Below are positions 38,942-47,722 of a DNA stretch of 64,000 bases, one piece after another. Under the pieces are notes generated by a model. It was not told the DNA's origin and did no database searches. It saw only the letters and a list, made by a program, of their open reading frames with translations. The stretch's first letter is position 1. Every line of letters begins with the position of its first letter. Both the position numbers and the translations under genes were made by a program. Origin of the DNA: Rhodobacteraceae bacterium LNNU 3342 (GTDB lineage Bacteria; Pseudomonadota; Alphaproteobacteria; Rhodobacterales; Rhodobacteraceae); assembly GCA_008711135.1 (NCBI GenBank), contig VUAW01000014.1, forward strand, positions 1 through 64,000, given 5' to 3'.

Positions 38942-38977
38942 CGCGCGCCGGTTGTTTTCGAACAGGCGGAGAGACCC

Positions 38978-39562
38978 ATGATGTTGAACGAGTTGAGCGC
39001 GGTGCCCGATGGGGCGCTGCCTGTCGAGGAATTCAAGGAGCATCTGCGGCTGGGCAGTGGCTTTGCCGATGGGGCGGTGCAGGACGGGCTGATCCGGACG
39101 CATCTGCGGGCGGCGATTGCCGCGGTGGAAGCGCGGACGGCGAAGGTGCTGTTGCAGCGGACCTTTGACTGGGACGTGACGGAGTGGCGCGAGGCGGATT
39201 GCCAGGCGCTGCCACTGGCCCCGGTTGCTGAGGTGAGCGCGGTGGTGACGGTGGACCGGCTTGGCGAAGAGCGGGTGGTGTCGCCTGAGCGCTGGCGGCT
39301 GGTGCGGGACATGCACCGGCCGAAGCTGCTGGCGACCGGGTTCGTACTGCCCATGATCCCGACGCGAGGGCGGGTGCGGATTTCGTTTCTGGCGGGGTTT
39401 GGCGGTTGGAGCGATGTGCCGGCGGATCTGCAGCAAGCGGTGATGATGCTGGCGGCGCAGTATTATGAGGACCGCGTGGGCAGCGGTGCGATGCCGGCGG
39501 CGGTGGCTGCGCTGGTGGAGCGGTGGCGGACGGTTCGGACCTTTGGAGGGATGGGCCGATGA
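38978..39562 (+). CDS. g6: GTA head-tail adaptor (g6)
   Basis: A 194-residue gp6/gp15-like connector that attaches to the portal ring. Typical segments are PVEEFKEHLRLG, the DGLIRTHLRAAIAAVEARTAK helix pair and QAVMMLAAQYYEDR at the C-terminal helix. The ATG at 38978 follows GGAGAGA; another ATG follows at 38981. The first gene after the capsid hairpins, it overlaps g7 (ATGA). Confidence 0.87.
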   Translation: MMLNELSAVPDGALPVEEFKEHLRLGSGFADGAVQDGLIRTHLRAAIAAVEARTAKVLLQRTFDWDVTEWREADCQALPLAPVAEVSAVVTVDRLGEERVVSPERWRLVRDMHRPKLLATGFVLPMIPTRGRVRISFLAGFGGWSDVPADLQQAVMMLAAQYYEDRVGSGAMPAAVAALVERWRTVRTFGGMGR

Positions 39563-39897
39563 GGCCGGTGCGGCTGAGTGAGGCGCTGATCCTGGAGGGG
39601 CCGGAGCAGGTTCCGGATGGCGCGGGTGGTTTTGCGGAGCAGTGGGTGGCGCTTGGCACCGTCTGGGCGGAGGTGGTGGCCGGGACAGGGCGGGAGCGGA
39701 TCGAGGAGATCGTGACGCTGTCGATGGTGCCGTGGCGGATCACGGTGCGGGGGGCGCCGGTGGGGGCAGCCTCGCGGCCCAAGGCGGGGCAGCGGTTTCG
39801 GAGCGGGGCGCGGATCTTTCGCATCCTTTCGGTCGCGGAGCGCGATCCGGAGGGGCGGTATCTGCTGTGCCTGGCGCATGAGGAGGTGGCGGTATGA
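39559..39897 (+). CDS. g7: GTA head-tail stopper (g7)
   Basis: A 112-residue small beta protein of the phage head-tail joining family, equivalent to the stopper in the RcGTA neck. Visible family features are the N-terminal ALILEGPEQVPDGAGGF strand pair, WAEVVAGTGRER and the closing FRILSVAERDPEGRYLLCLAHE. It starts and stops in 4-nt overlaps with g6 and g8. Confidence 0.87.
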   Translation: MRPVRLSEALILEGPEQVPDGAGGFAEQWVALGTVWAEVVAGTGRERIEEIVTLSMVPWRITVRGAPVGAASRPKAGQRFRSGARIFRILSVAERDPEGRYLLCLAHEEVAV

Positions 39898-40295
39898 GCT
39901 ATGGCAGCGGGGCGGCGCTGCAGGCGGCGGTGTTCCAGCGGTTGCTGAGCGACGAGGCGCTGGAGGCGCTTGTGGATGGCGCGGTCCATGATGCGGTGCC
40001 CGCGGGGCAGGCCAGCGGGACCTATGTGGCGCTGGGCCCCGAGGAGGTGCGGGACTTGTCGGATGCGTCGGGTTCGGGAGCGGAGCATCGGTTCGTCGTG
40101 TCGGTGGTGACGGATGCGGCCGGCTTTCACACCGCGAAGCTGGCGGCAGCGGCGGTGTCGGATGCGCTGGTGGGGGCGGAGTTGAGCCTGAGCCGGGGGC
40201 GGCTGGTGAGCCTCGGGTTTCTGCGGGCGGTGGCGAAGCGGTCGAACGGCGGGCGGAGGATCGACATGACCTTTCGCGCGCGGGTCGAGGGATGA
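39894..40295 (+). CDS. g8: GTA tail terminator-type protein (g8, DUF3168)
   Basis: A 133-residue DUF3168 protein that caps the tail tube at the neck. It begins with an AALQAAVFQRLLSDEALEAL helix, then DAVPAGQASGTYVALGPEEV and the HRFVVSVVTDAAGFHTAKLA core. Length and position match RcGTA g8. It overlaps g7 by 4 nt. Confidence 0.88.
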   Translation: MSYGSGAALQAAVFQRLLSDEALEALVDGAVHDAVPAGQASGTYVALGPEEVRDLSDASGSGAEHRFVVSVVTDAAGFHTAKLAAAAVSDALVGAELSLSRGRLVSLGFLRAVAKRSNGGRRIDMTFRARVEG

Positions 40296-40316
40296 TTTCA
40301 GGAGACGGAGGTGGCT

Positions 40317-40730
40317 ATGGGTGCGCAGAACGGCAAGGACTTGCTGATCAAGATCGACCTGACCGGAGACGGGCAGTTCGAGACCATCGCGGGGCTTCGG
40401 GCGACGCGGGTGAGTTTCAATGCGGAGACGGTGGATGTGACGAGCCTGGAGAGCCAGGGCGGGTGGCGTGAGTTGTTGGCGGGGGCGGGCGTGAAGTCGG
40501 CCTCGATCTCCGGGTCGGGCGTGTTTCGGGATGCGAATACGGATGAGCGGGCGCGGCAGATCTTCTTTGACGGGGAGACGCCGGCGTTCCAGGTGATCAT
40601 TCCGCATTTTGGCGTCGTCGAGGGGCCGTTTCAGATCACGGGGATCGAGTATTCCGGCAGCCATAATGGGGAGGCGAGCTATGAGATGAGCCTCGGCTCG
40701 GCTGGGGTGCTGCGGTTCATGGCGTTGTGA
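40317..40730 (+). CDS. g9: GTA major tail tube protein (g9)
   Basis: A 137-residue tail-tube protein. Diagnostic segments are NGKDLLIKIDLTGDGQFETI, RVSFNAETVDVTSLESQGGW and VFRDANTDERARQIFFDGE. The ATG at 40317 is preferred (GGAG 6 nt upstream, and MGAQNGKD fits the known GTA start); GTG at 40311 is an alternative. Confidence 0.94.
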   Translation: MGAQNGKDLLIKIDLTGDGQFETIAGLRATRVSFNAETVDVTSLESQGGWRELLAGAGVKSASISGSGVFRDANTDERARQIFFDGETPAFQVIIPHFGVVEGPFQITGIEYSGSHNGEASYEMSLGSAGVLRFMAL

Positions 40731-41044
40731 TGGCGAACCCTTATGCGGGAGAGGTGGCGATCTGGCTGGATGGCCAGCGCCACGTGTGCCGGCTGACGCT
40801 GGGGGCGCTGGCTGAGTTGGAGGCGGCGCTGGAGGCGGGCGGGCTGATTGACCTGGTGGAGCGGTTCGAAGGTGGGGCGTTTTCTACGCGAGACGTTCTG
40901 GCGCTGATCGTGGCGGGGCTGCGAGGTGGAGGCTGGGCGGGCACGGCGGATGAGCTGCGTACGGCAGAGGTTCGCGGCGGGCCGATCGAGGCGGCGCGGG
41001 TGGCGGCGGAGTTGCTGGCGCGGGCGTTTTCGGTGCCGCAGTGA
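40730..41044 (+). CDS. g10: GTA g10 tail assembly protein
   Basis: A 104-residue GTA_gp10-type protein. An N-terminal beta segment (GEVAIWLDGQRHVCRLTLGA) continues into helices with LAELEAALEAGGLIDLVERF and DVLALIVAGLRGGG. By position it matches phage tail-assembly chaperones, made with g10.1 and ahead of the tape measure. It starts at the g9 stop (TGATG). Confidence 0.85.
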   Translation: MANPYAGEVAIWLDGQRHVCRLTLGALAELEAALEAGGLIDLVERFEGGAFSTRDVLALIVAGLRGGGWAGTADELRTAEVRGGPIEAARVAAELLARAFSVPQ

Positions 41045-41244
41045 AGGCGCTGGACTGGCGCGGGCTGATGCGGGCGGGGCTGCGGGACCTTGGGCTGACG
41101 CCTTCGGAGTTCTGGCGGCTGACGCCGGCGGAGCTGCTGATCATGCTGGGGCTGGATGGTGGGCCGCCTGCGCTGAGCCGGGCGCGGCTGGAGGAACTGG
41201 CCGCAGCGTTTCCGGACAAACCGAAAGAGGTGGGCGATGAGTGA
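41041..41244 (+). CDS. GTA g10.1 tail assembly chaperone-like protein
   Basis: A 67-residue helical protein starting with GTG inside the g10 stop (GTGA). Segments LGLTPSEFWRLTPAELLIML and LEELAAAFPDKP are typical of the phage TAC-like family found between tail-tube and tape-measure genes. Tail chaperones in phages are often paired by frameshift; here two overlapping frames do the same job. Confidence 0.82.
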   Translation: MKALDWRGLMRAGLRDLGLTPSEFWRLTPAELLIMLGLDGGPPALSRARLEELAAAFPDKPKEVGDE

Positions 41245-41893
41245 GATCGAAGCGCTGGGCGACCAGATCGCGGCGCTGGAAGAGCAGTTGCGCGGGGCGC
41301 GGGCGGTTGCGGGTGCCTTCGAGGGTGAGCTGGCGCGGATGCGGGAGGGGATGGTGTTCGCCGACCGCGAGGTGGCGCGGCTGACCGCCAGTTTCGGGGG
41401 TGGACTGCGGCGGGCGTTCGACGGGCTGGTCTTTGACGGGATGCGGCTGTCGGACGCGCTGCGGCAGGTGGCGAAGTCGATGGTGGACCAAGTTTACGCC
41501 GTGGCCATGCGGCCGGTGCAGAATGCCGTTGGCGGTGCGCTGGCGGGGGGGCTGAATGCCGCGATGTCGGGGGTGATGCCTTTCGCGGATGGGGGTGCCT
41601 TTACGCAGGGGCGGGTGATGCCCTTTGCGCAGGGGGGCGTTGTCAGCGGGCCGGTGATGTTCCCGATGCGCGGCGGGCGCGGGCTGATGGGCGAGGCCGG
41701 GCCGGAGGCGATCATGCCGCTGACGCGGGGGGCGGACGGCAAGCTGGGCGTTCAGGCCGCGGGTGGTGGCGGGCGGCCGGTGAGCATCGTGATGAATGTT
41801 TCAACCCCGGACGTGCAGGGGTTTCAGCGGAGCCAGAGCCAGATCGCCGCGCAGATGGCGCGGGCGCTGGGGCGTGGGCAGAGGAACCGGTAG
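41237..41893 (+). CDS. g11: GTA tape measure protein (g11)
   Basis: 218 residues, short as in RcGTA and therefore predicting a short tail. The N-terminal coiled coil (IEALGDQIAALEEQLRGARA) is followed by a hydrophobic core (VGGALAGGLNAAMSGVMPFA). The Gly-rich end includes GLMGEAGPEAIMPLTRG, a motif shared by many tape measure C-termini. It overlaps g10.1 by 8 nt. Confidence 0.9.
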   Translation: MSEIEALGDQIAALEEQLRGARAVAGAFEGELARMREGMVFADREVARLTASFGGGLRRAFDGLVFDGMRLSDALRQVAKSMVDQVYAVAMRPVQNAVGGALAGGLNAAMSGVMPFADGGAFTQGRVMPFAQGGVVSGPVMFPMRGGRGLMGEAGPEAIMPLTRGADGKLGVQAAGGGGRPVSIVMNVSTPDVQGFQRSQSQIAAQMARALGRGQRNR

Positions 41894-42526
41894 ATGGCCT
41901 TTCACGAGATCAGATTTCCCGCGAACCTGTCGTTCGGATCGGTGGGCGGGCCGGAGCGGCGGACGGAGATTGTCACGCTGTCGAACGGGCATGAGGAACG
42001 GAACACGCCCTGGGCGCACTCGCGGCGGCGCTATGATGCGGGCCTGGGGCTGCGGAGCCTGGACGATGTGGAGGTGCTGATCGCGTTCTTTGAGGCGCGT
42101 CAGGGGCAGATGCACGGGTTCCGGTGGAAGGACTGGGCGGATCACCGGTCCTGTGCGTCGTCGCGGAAGATCACGCCGGAGGACCAGCTGATCGGCACGG
42201 GGGATGGGGTGCGGGAGGACTTCCGGCTGGTGAAGGCCTATGCCTCGGGTCCGGGGAAGTATCTGCGGCCGGTCACGAAGCCGGTGGCGGGGACGGTGGT
42301 CGTTGCCCTGGGGGGCGTGGAGCGGATCGAGGGGCTGCATTATGAGGTCGATACGACCGCCGGGCTTGTTCGCTTCTTGGAGGCGCCTGCGCTGGGCGTG
42401 CGGGTCACGGCGGGGTTCGAGTTTGATGTGCCGGTGCGGTTTGACACCGACCGGATCCAGGTTTCGGTTGCGAGTTTTCAGGCTGGGGATGTGCCAAACG
42501 TGCCGGTGCTGGAGGTGCGGGTATGA
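41894..42526 (+). CDS. g12: GTA distal tail protein (g12, DUF2460)
   Basis: A 210-residue DUF2460 protein starting directly after the g11 stop. Family marks are FHEIRFPANLSFGSVGGPER, SRRRYDAGLGLRSLDDVEVL and the HGFRWKDWADHRSC-containing core, ending with a beta strand VPNVPVLEVRV. It forms the tail-tip ring onto which the hub binds. Confidence 0.93.
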   Translation: MAFHEIRFPANLSFGSVGGPERRTEIVTLSNGHEERNTPWAHSRRRYDAGLGLRSLDDVEVLIAFFEARQGQMHGFRWKDWADHRSCASSRKITPEDQLIGTGDGVREDFRLVKAYASGPGKYLRPVTKPVAGTVVVALGGVERIEGLHYEVDTTAGLVRFLEAPALGVRVTAGFEFDVPVRFDTDRIQVSVASFQAGDVPNVPVLEVRV

Positions 42527-43395
42527 GTTTGCGGGCGCATCTGGGAAGCGGGTCGACGACGGTGTGCCGGGCTTGGGCGATCGTTCGGCGGGACGGTGAG
42601 GTGCTGGGGTTCACGGATCACGATGCGGATCTGAGCTTTGACGGGATCCGGTTCCGGGCAGACACCGGGATGACGGCGAAGGCGTTGCAGCAGGGCACCG
42701 GCCTCGCGGTGGATAACGCTGAAGGGTTTGGGGCGCTGAGCGATGAGGGGCTGCGCGAGGCGGATATACTTGCGGGTCGGCTGGATGCGGCGGAGGTCCG
42801 GATCTGGCAGGTGAACTGGGCCGATGTGGCGGAGAGGGCGCTGCTGTTCCGAGGGTCCATCGGCGAAATCACCCGGGCGGGCGGTGCCTTTCGCGCGGAG
42901 TTGCGCGGGTTGACGGAGGTGCTGAACCAGCCGCAGGGGCGTGTGTTCCAGCGGGGCTGTACCGCCGTTCTGGGGGATGGGCAGTGCCGGTTCGATCTGG
43001 GCCGCGCGGGGTATTTCGCCGAGGTGGAGGTGCCGGAGGCGGGGGATGTGCGTTTTGCGCTGCCGCAGATGGTGGAGTTCGATGACCGCTGGTTCGAGGG
43101 CGGGCGGTTTCGGGTTCTGACCGGTGCCGGGCGTGGGTTGGTTGGGTTGGTGAAGAACGACCGGCTGGGCGCGGCGGGCCGGGAGGTGGAGCTTTGGCAG
43201 GCGCTGGGCGTACGGCTTGCCGCGGGTGACCGGGTGCGGTTGGAGGCGGGGTGCGACAGGCGTGCGGAGACCTGCCGGTTGAAGTTCGGGAATTTCCTCA
43301 ACTTCCGTGGCGTTCCCCACATTCCGGGCGAGGACTGGCTGATGGCGTATCCGACCAGTGCCGGGCGCAACGATGGCGGGAGCATGAACCGGTGA
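42523..43395 (+). CDS. g13: GTA baseplate hub protein (g13, DUF2163)
   Basis: A 290-residue DUF2163 protein. Landmarks: TTVCRAWAIVRRDGEVLGFT, DHDADLSFDGIRFR, and a four-Cys region including RGCTAVLGDGQCRFDL and CDRRAETCRLKFGNFLNFRG. In the RcGTA particle the g13 hub binds a 4Fe-4S cluster; cysteines compatible with that are present. It ends MAYPTSAGRNDGGSMNR and overlaps g14 by GTGA. Confidence 0.92.
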   Translation: MSLRAHLGSGSTTVCRAWAIVRRDGEVLGFTDHDADLSFDGIRFRADTGMTAKALQQGTGLAVDNAEGFGALSDEGLREADILAGRLDAAEVRIWQVNWADVAERALLFRGSIGEITRAGGAFRAELRGLTEVLNQPQGRVFQRGCTAVLGDGQCRFDLGRAGYFAEVEVPEAGDVRFALPQMVEFDDRWFEGGRFRVLTGAGRGLVGLVKNDRLGAAGREVELWQALGVRLAAGDRVRLEAGCDRRAETCRLKFGNFLNFRGVPHIPGEDWLMAYPTSAGRNDGGSMNR

Positions 43396-43820
43396 AGGGT
43401 GAGCTGGCGCTGGCGGAGGCGCGGGGCTGGATCGGCACGCCTTACCGGCACCAGTGTTCGGTGCGGGGAGCGGGGGCGGATTGCCTGGGCCTGGTACGCG
43501 GGGTGTGGCGGGTGCTTTACGGCCGGGAGCCGGAGGCGGTGCCGCCCTATTCGCAGGACTGGGCGGAGCCATCGCGAGACGAGGTGCTGTGGCGGGCGTC
43601 GCTGCGGCATCTGCGTGAAAAGCCCGTGGCGCAGGTGGCGCCGGGGGATGTGATCTTGTTCCGGATGCGGGATGGCGGGATTGCCAAGCATCTGGGCATT
43701 GCCGGAGAAATCGGGGCGGGGGCGACGTTCGTCCACGCCTATAGCGGGCACGGGGTGGTGGAGAGCCCCCTGTCGGCCCCATGGGCGCGCCGGATCGTGG
43801 CGCGGTTTGCCTTTCCCTGA
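43392..43820 (+). CDS. g14: GTA NlpC/P60-type peptidase (g14)
   Basis: A 142-residue cell-wall peptidase thought to open the peptidoglycan of the recipient. The catalytic Cys is in RGAGADCLGLVRGVW and the His in GIAKHLGIAG, with the third residue nearby. GTG at 43392 was chosen, since the frame upstream (from 43251) is g13 sequence. It overlaps the g13 stop by 4 nt. Confidence 0.94.
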   Translation: MKGELALAEARGWIGTPYRHQCSVRGAGADCLGLVRGVWRVLYGREPEAVPPYSQDWAEPSRDEVLWRASLRHLREKPVAQVAPGDVILFRMRDGGIAKHLGIAGEIGAGATFVHAYSGHGVVESPLSAPWARRIVARFAFP

Positions 43821-43831
43821 AGGAGTGCGTG

Positions 43832-46800
43832 ATGGCGACGATTGTGCTGGGGGCCGTAGGCTCGGCCGTGGGTGCGGAATTTGGCGGCACGGCGCTGGGC
43901 CTTTCCGGCGCGGTTATCGGGCGCGCGGTCGGGGCGACGCTGGGGCGGGTCATTGACCAGCGCCTGCTGGGCGCCGGTTCCGAGACTGTGGAGACCGGGA
44001 AGGTGGACCGGTTCCGGTTGACCGGAGCCTCGGAAGGGGCGGCGGTGCCGTTGGTCTATGGGCGGATGCGGGTGTCGGGGCAGGTGATCTGGGCTACGCG
44101 CTTTGCCGAGCGGGTGGAGAGTTCGACGAGTGGCGGTGGCAAGGGGGCGCCGCAGCCCAAGGTGACAACTGTCAGCCATTCCTATTCCGTGAGCCTGGCG
44201 ATTGCGCTGTGCGAGGGGGAGATCACGCGGGTGGGCCGCGTCTGGGCGGATGGTGAGGAGATCCCGCGGGGGGATCTGCCGATGCGGGTTTACGTGGGTG
44301 ACGAGGAGCAGTTGCCGGACGCGAAAATCGCGGCCGTGGAGGGGCTTGAGAACGCGCCGGCCTATCGCGGGATTGCTTATGTCGTGCTGGAGGATCTGCA
44401 GCTGGCGCGGTTCGGGAACCGGGTGCCGCAGTTCAGTTTCGAGGTGTTCCGCCCGGCACGGGGGCGTGAGGTGCCGGATTTGGTGCGCGGGGTTGAGGCT
44501 GTGGCGCTGATGCCGGGGACGGGGGAGTATGCGCTGGCGATTACCCCTGTGCATTTCGACAAGGGTCTGGGCGAGGTGAGCCTGGTCAATGTGAACACGC
44601 CATCGGGGAAGGCTGATCTTGAGGTTTCGCTGGAGCAACTGCGCGAGGAGTTGCCGCGGGTGGGATCGGTGCTGCTGATCGCGTCTTGGTTCGGGAATGA
44701 CCTGCGCTGTGGGCAGTGCCGGGTGCGGCCTAAGGTGGAGCAGAAGGAACTGGACGGTGTGGGGATGCCCTGGTCGGTGAGCGGGGTGACGCGGGCGGCG
44801 GCCGAGGCGGTTGCGGTTCTGGACGGGCGGCCGGTCTATGGCGGGACGCCGGATGATGCGTCCGTGGTGCAGGCGATCCGGGCACTGGCGGCGCAGGGGC
44901 AGAAGGCGGTCTTCTATCCGTTCCTGCTGATGGAGCAGATGGCGGGGAACGTGCTGCCTGATCCCTGGACGGGCGGTGCGGGGCAGGCGGCCTTGCCGTG
45001 GCGGGGGCGGATCACGACTTCGATCGCGCCGGGGATGGAGGGGACGCCGGACCGGACTGCGCGGTCCGAGGCGGAGGTGGCGGCCTTTTTCGGGCAGTGC
45101 CGGGTGGAGGATTTCCGGATCGAGGGGGAGCGGGTCGTTTATTCGGGGCCTGACGAGTGGAGCTATCGCCGGTTCATTCTGCACTACGCGTATCTGTGCA
45201 AGCTGGCGGGGGGCGTGGATGCGTTCTGCGTGGGATCGGAGATGCGGAGCCTGACGCAGGTGCGGGGGGCGGGCGACAGCTTCCCGGCGGTGGCGGAGTT
45301 CCGGCGGCTGGCGGCGGAGGTGCGCGATGTGTTGGGGGCTGATGTGAAGATCAGCTATGCCGCCGACTGGTCGGAGTATTTCGGGTACAGCGCGGATGGG
45401 AACCGCTATTTCCATCTGGATCCGCTGTGGGCGGATGAGAACATCGATTTTATCGGGATCGACAACTACATGCCGCTGTCGGACTGGCGGGATGGCGAGG
45501 AGCATGCGGATGCGAATTGGGGGTCGATCTATGACCTCGGGTATCTGAAGGCCAACATCGAGGGTGGGGAAGGATACGACTGGTACTATGCCAGCCCCGA
45601 GGCGATGGAGGCACAGATCCGGACGCCGATCGAGGATGGCGCCTATGGGGAGCACTGGATCTGGCGCTACAAGGATCTACGCAACTGGTGGGGGCTGCCG
45701 CATCACGAGCGGATCGATGGGGTGCGGGCGGCGGGGCCGACGGCCTGGGAGCCGAGGTCGAAGCCGATCTGGTTCACGGAGCTGGGCTGTGCGGCCATCG
45801 ACAAGGGGACGAACGAGCCGAACAAGTTCCTGGACCCGAAGTCTTCGGAGTCGCGGTTGCCGCGCTATTCGAGCGGGGTGCGCGATGACCTGATCCAGAT
45901 GCAGTATCTGCGGGCCATGTTCGACTATTGGGGAGATGCAGGGCGGAACCCGGTATCGCCGGTCTATGGCGGGCGCATGGTGGACATGGGGCGGGCGCAT
46001 GTCTGGGCTTGGGATGCGCGGCCTTACCCGTATTTTCCGAATGACCGGGAGCTTTGGTCGGATGGGGAGAACCATGCGCGGGGGCATTGGCTGACAGGGC
46101 GGACCGCAGCGCAGCCGTTGGCGAATGTGGTGGCGGAGCTGTGCGAGAGGTCAGGGCTGCGGGACTATGACGTGAGCCAGTTGCACGGGCTGGTGCGGGG
46201 CTATGCTGTGCCAAGCGTGGATACGGCGCGGGCGGCGTTGCAGCCGTTGATGCTTGCCTATGGGTTCGAGGCGGTGGAGCGGGATGGTATCCTGCGCTTC
46301 CGGATGCGGCATGGGCGGGTCGATGCGGAGCTGGCGCGGGAGGTTTTGGCGCTGGGCGATGCGGTTGAGGGCGAAATCGAGGCGGTGCGGGCGCCGGCGG
46401 CGGAAGTGGCCGGGCGGGTGCGGCTGAGTTTCGTTGAGGCCGAGGGTGACTATGAGGCGCGGGCAGCGGAGGCAATCTTTCCGGATGAGGAGACGCATTC
46501 GGTGTCGCAGTCGGACCTGCCGCTGGCGCTGACGGGTTCAGAAGCGCAGGGGATCGTGGAGCGGTGGCTTTCTGAGGCGCGGGTGGCGCGGGACGGGGTG
46601 CGGTTCGCGCTGCCGCCGTCGTCGGGACTGGGTGCCGGGGATGTCGTGCGGCTGGACGGGCTGCGGTATCGGCTGGACCGGGTCGAGTTGGCGGGCGTTC
46701 TGAACGTGGAGGCCGTGCGGGTGGAGCCGGGTGTGTACCGGCCAAGTGATGCGGCAGAGGCGCCGGTGCGGCCACGTGCGTTCGTGCCGCCGGTGCCGGT

Positions 46801-47722
46801 GCTGCCGGTGTTTCTTGACCTGCCGTTGCTGCGCGGGGACGAGGTGCCCCATGCGCCGCATCTGGCGGTGACTGCGACGCCCTGGCCGGGATCGGTTGCG
46901 GTTTGGGCAGCGGACGAAGACCAAGGTTATGCGCTGAACCGGATGGTTGGGGCGCGGGCTGTGGTGGGGCGGACGCTGTCGCCGCTGGAGCGGGGGCGGC
47001 CGGGGCTTTGGGACCGGGGGCCTGCGCTGCGGGTGCAGGTTTCGGGTCCGCTGGTATCGGCGAGCGCGGCGGAGGTGCTGAACGGGGCCAATGCGTTGGC
47101 GATTGGGAGCGGTGCGGCCCAAGGTTGGGAGGTGCTGCAGTTCGCGCGGGCCGAGTTGGTGGGTCCTGGTATCTATGACCTGAGCCTGCGCCTGCGGGGG
47201 CAGGCAGGGACCGAGGGCGAGATGCCGGAGGTTTGGCCGGTGGGTAGCCGCGTGGTGCTGCTGAATGCGGCGGTGGGGCAGATCGACCTGCCGCTGAGCG
47301 CGCGGGATCTGGCGCGGCATTACCGGATCGGGCCGGCGCAGCGAGGCTATGACGATCCGTCTTATGTGCATCGGGTAGAGGCGTTCCGGGGCATCGGGCT
47401 GCGGCCCTATGCGCCGTGCCATCTGCGGGTGCGCGAAGTGGCGGGGGCGCTGCATCTGACCTGGGTGCGGCGGACGCGGGTGGATGGGGACAGCTGGGCC
47501 GGAGTTGACGTGCCGTTGGGGGAGGAGAGCGAGAGCTACCTTTTGCGCGTCCGGCAGGGCGAGGCGGTTTTGCGCGAGGTGATCGTGGGCGAGCCGCGCT
47601 GGAGCTATGGCGCGGCGGAGCGAGCGGCGGACGGGCTGGGCGGGCCCTTCCGCATCGAGGTTGCACAGCTTTCGGCGCGGTTTGGTGCTGGAGCTTTCAC
47701 AGGGGTAGAGATCGATGGTTGA
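43832..47722 (+). CDS. g15: GTA host-interaction 'megatron' protein (g15)
   Basis: 1296 residues. The N-terminal hydrophobic stretch (GAVGSAVGAEFGGTALGLSG) is thought to insert in membranes. A beta-rich hub follows, then a TIM-barrel glycoside-hydrolase-like domain with DWSEYFGYSADGNRYFHLDP and WFTELGCAAIDKGTNEPNKF, which contains a candidate catalytic Glu. C-terminal fibronectin-like modules include CHLRVREVAGALHLTWVRRT. This is the full length expected for RcGTA g15. The ATG at 43832 follows AAGGAG. Confidence 0.95.
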   Translation: MATIVLGAVGSAVGAEFGGTALGLSGAVIGRAVGATLGRVIDQRLLGAGSETVETGKVDRFRLTGASEGAAVPLVYGRMRVSGQVIWATRFAERVESSTSGGGKGAPQPKVTTVSHSYSVSLAIALCEGEITRVGRVWADGEEIPRGDLPMRVYVGDEEQLPDAKIAAVEGLENAPAYRGIAYVVLEDLQLARFGNRVPQFSFEVFRPARGREVPDLVRGVEAVALMPGTGEYALAITPVHFDKGLGEVSLVNVNTPSGKADLEVSLEQLREELPRVGSVLLIASWFGNDLRCGQCRVRPKVEQKELDGVGMPWSVSGVTRAAAEAVAVLDGRPVYGGTPDDASVVQAIRALAAQGQKAVFYPFLLMEQMAGNVLPDPWTGGAGQAALPWRGRITTSIAPGMEGTPDRTARSEAEVAAFFGQCRVEDFRIEGERVVYSGPDEWSYRRFILHYAYLCKLAGGVDAFCVGSEMRSLTQVRGAGDSFPAVAEFRRLAAEVRDVLGADVKISYAADWSEYFGYSADGNRYFHLDPLWADENIDFIGIDNYMPLSDWRDGEEHADANWGSIYDLGYLKANIEGGEGYDWYYASPEAMEAQIRTPIEDGAYGEHWIWRYKDLRNWWGLPHHERIDGVRAAGPTAWEPRSKPIWFTELGCAAIDKGTNEPNKFLDPKSSESRLPRYSSGVRDDLIQMQYLRAMFDYWGDAGRNPVSPVYGGRMVDMGRAHVWAWDARPYPYFPNDRELWSDGENHARGHWLTGRTAAQPLANVVAELCERSGLRDYDVSQLHGLVRGYAVPSVDTARAALQPLMLAYGFEAVERDGILRFRMRHGRVDAELAREVLALGDAVEGEIEAVRAPAAEVAGRVRLSFVEAEGDYEARAAEAIFPDEETHSVSQSDLPLALTGSEAQGIVERWLSEARVARDGVRFALPPSSGLGAGDVVRLDGLRYRLDRVELAGVLNVEAVRVEPGVYRPSDAAEAPVRPRAFVPPVPVLPVFLDLPLLRGDEVPHAPHLAVTATPWPGSVAVWAADEDQGYALNRMVGARAVVGRTLSPLERGRPGLWDRGPALRVQVSGPLVSASAAEVLNGANALAIGSGAAQGWEVLQFARAELVGPGIYDLSLRLRGQAGTEGEMPEVWPVGSRVVLLNAAVGQIDLPLSARDLARHYRIGPAQRGYDDPSYVHRVEAFRGIGLRPYAPCHLRVREVAGALHLTWVRRTRVDGDSWAGVDVPLGEESESYLLRVRQGEAVLREVIVGEPRWSYGAAERAADGLGGPFRIEVAQLSARFGAGAFTGVEIDG

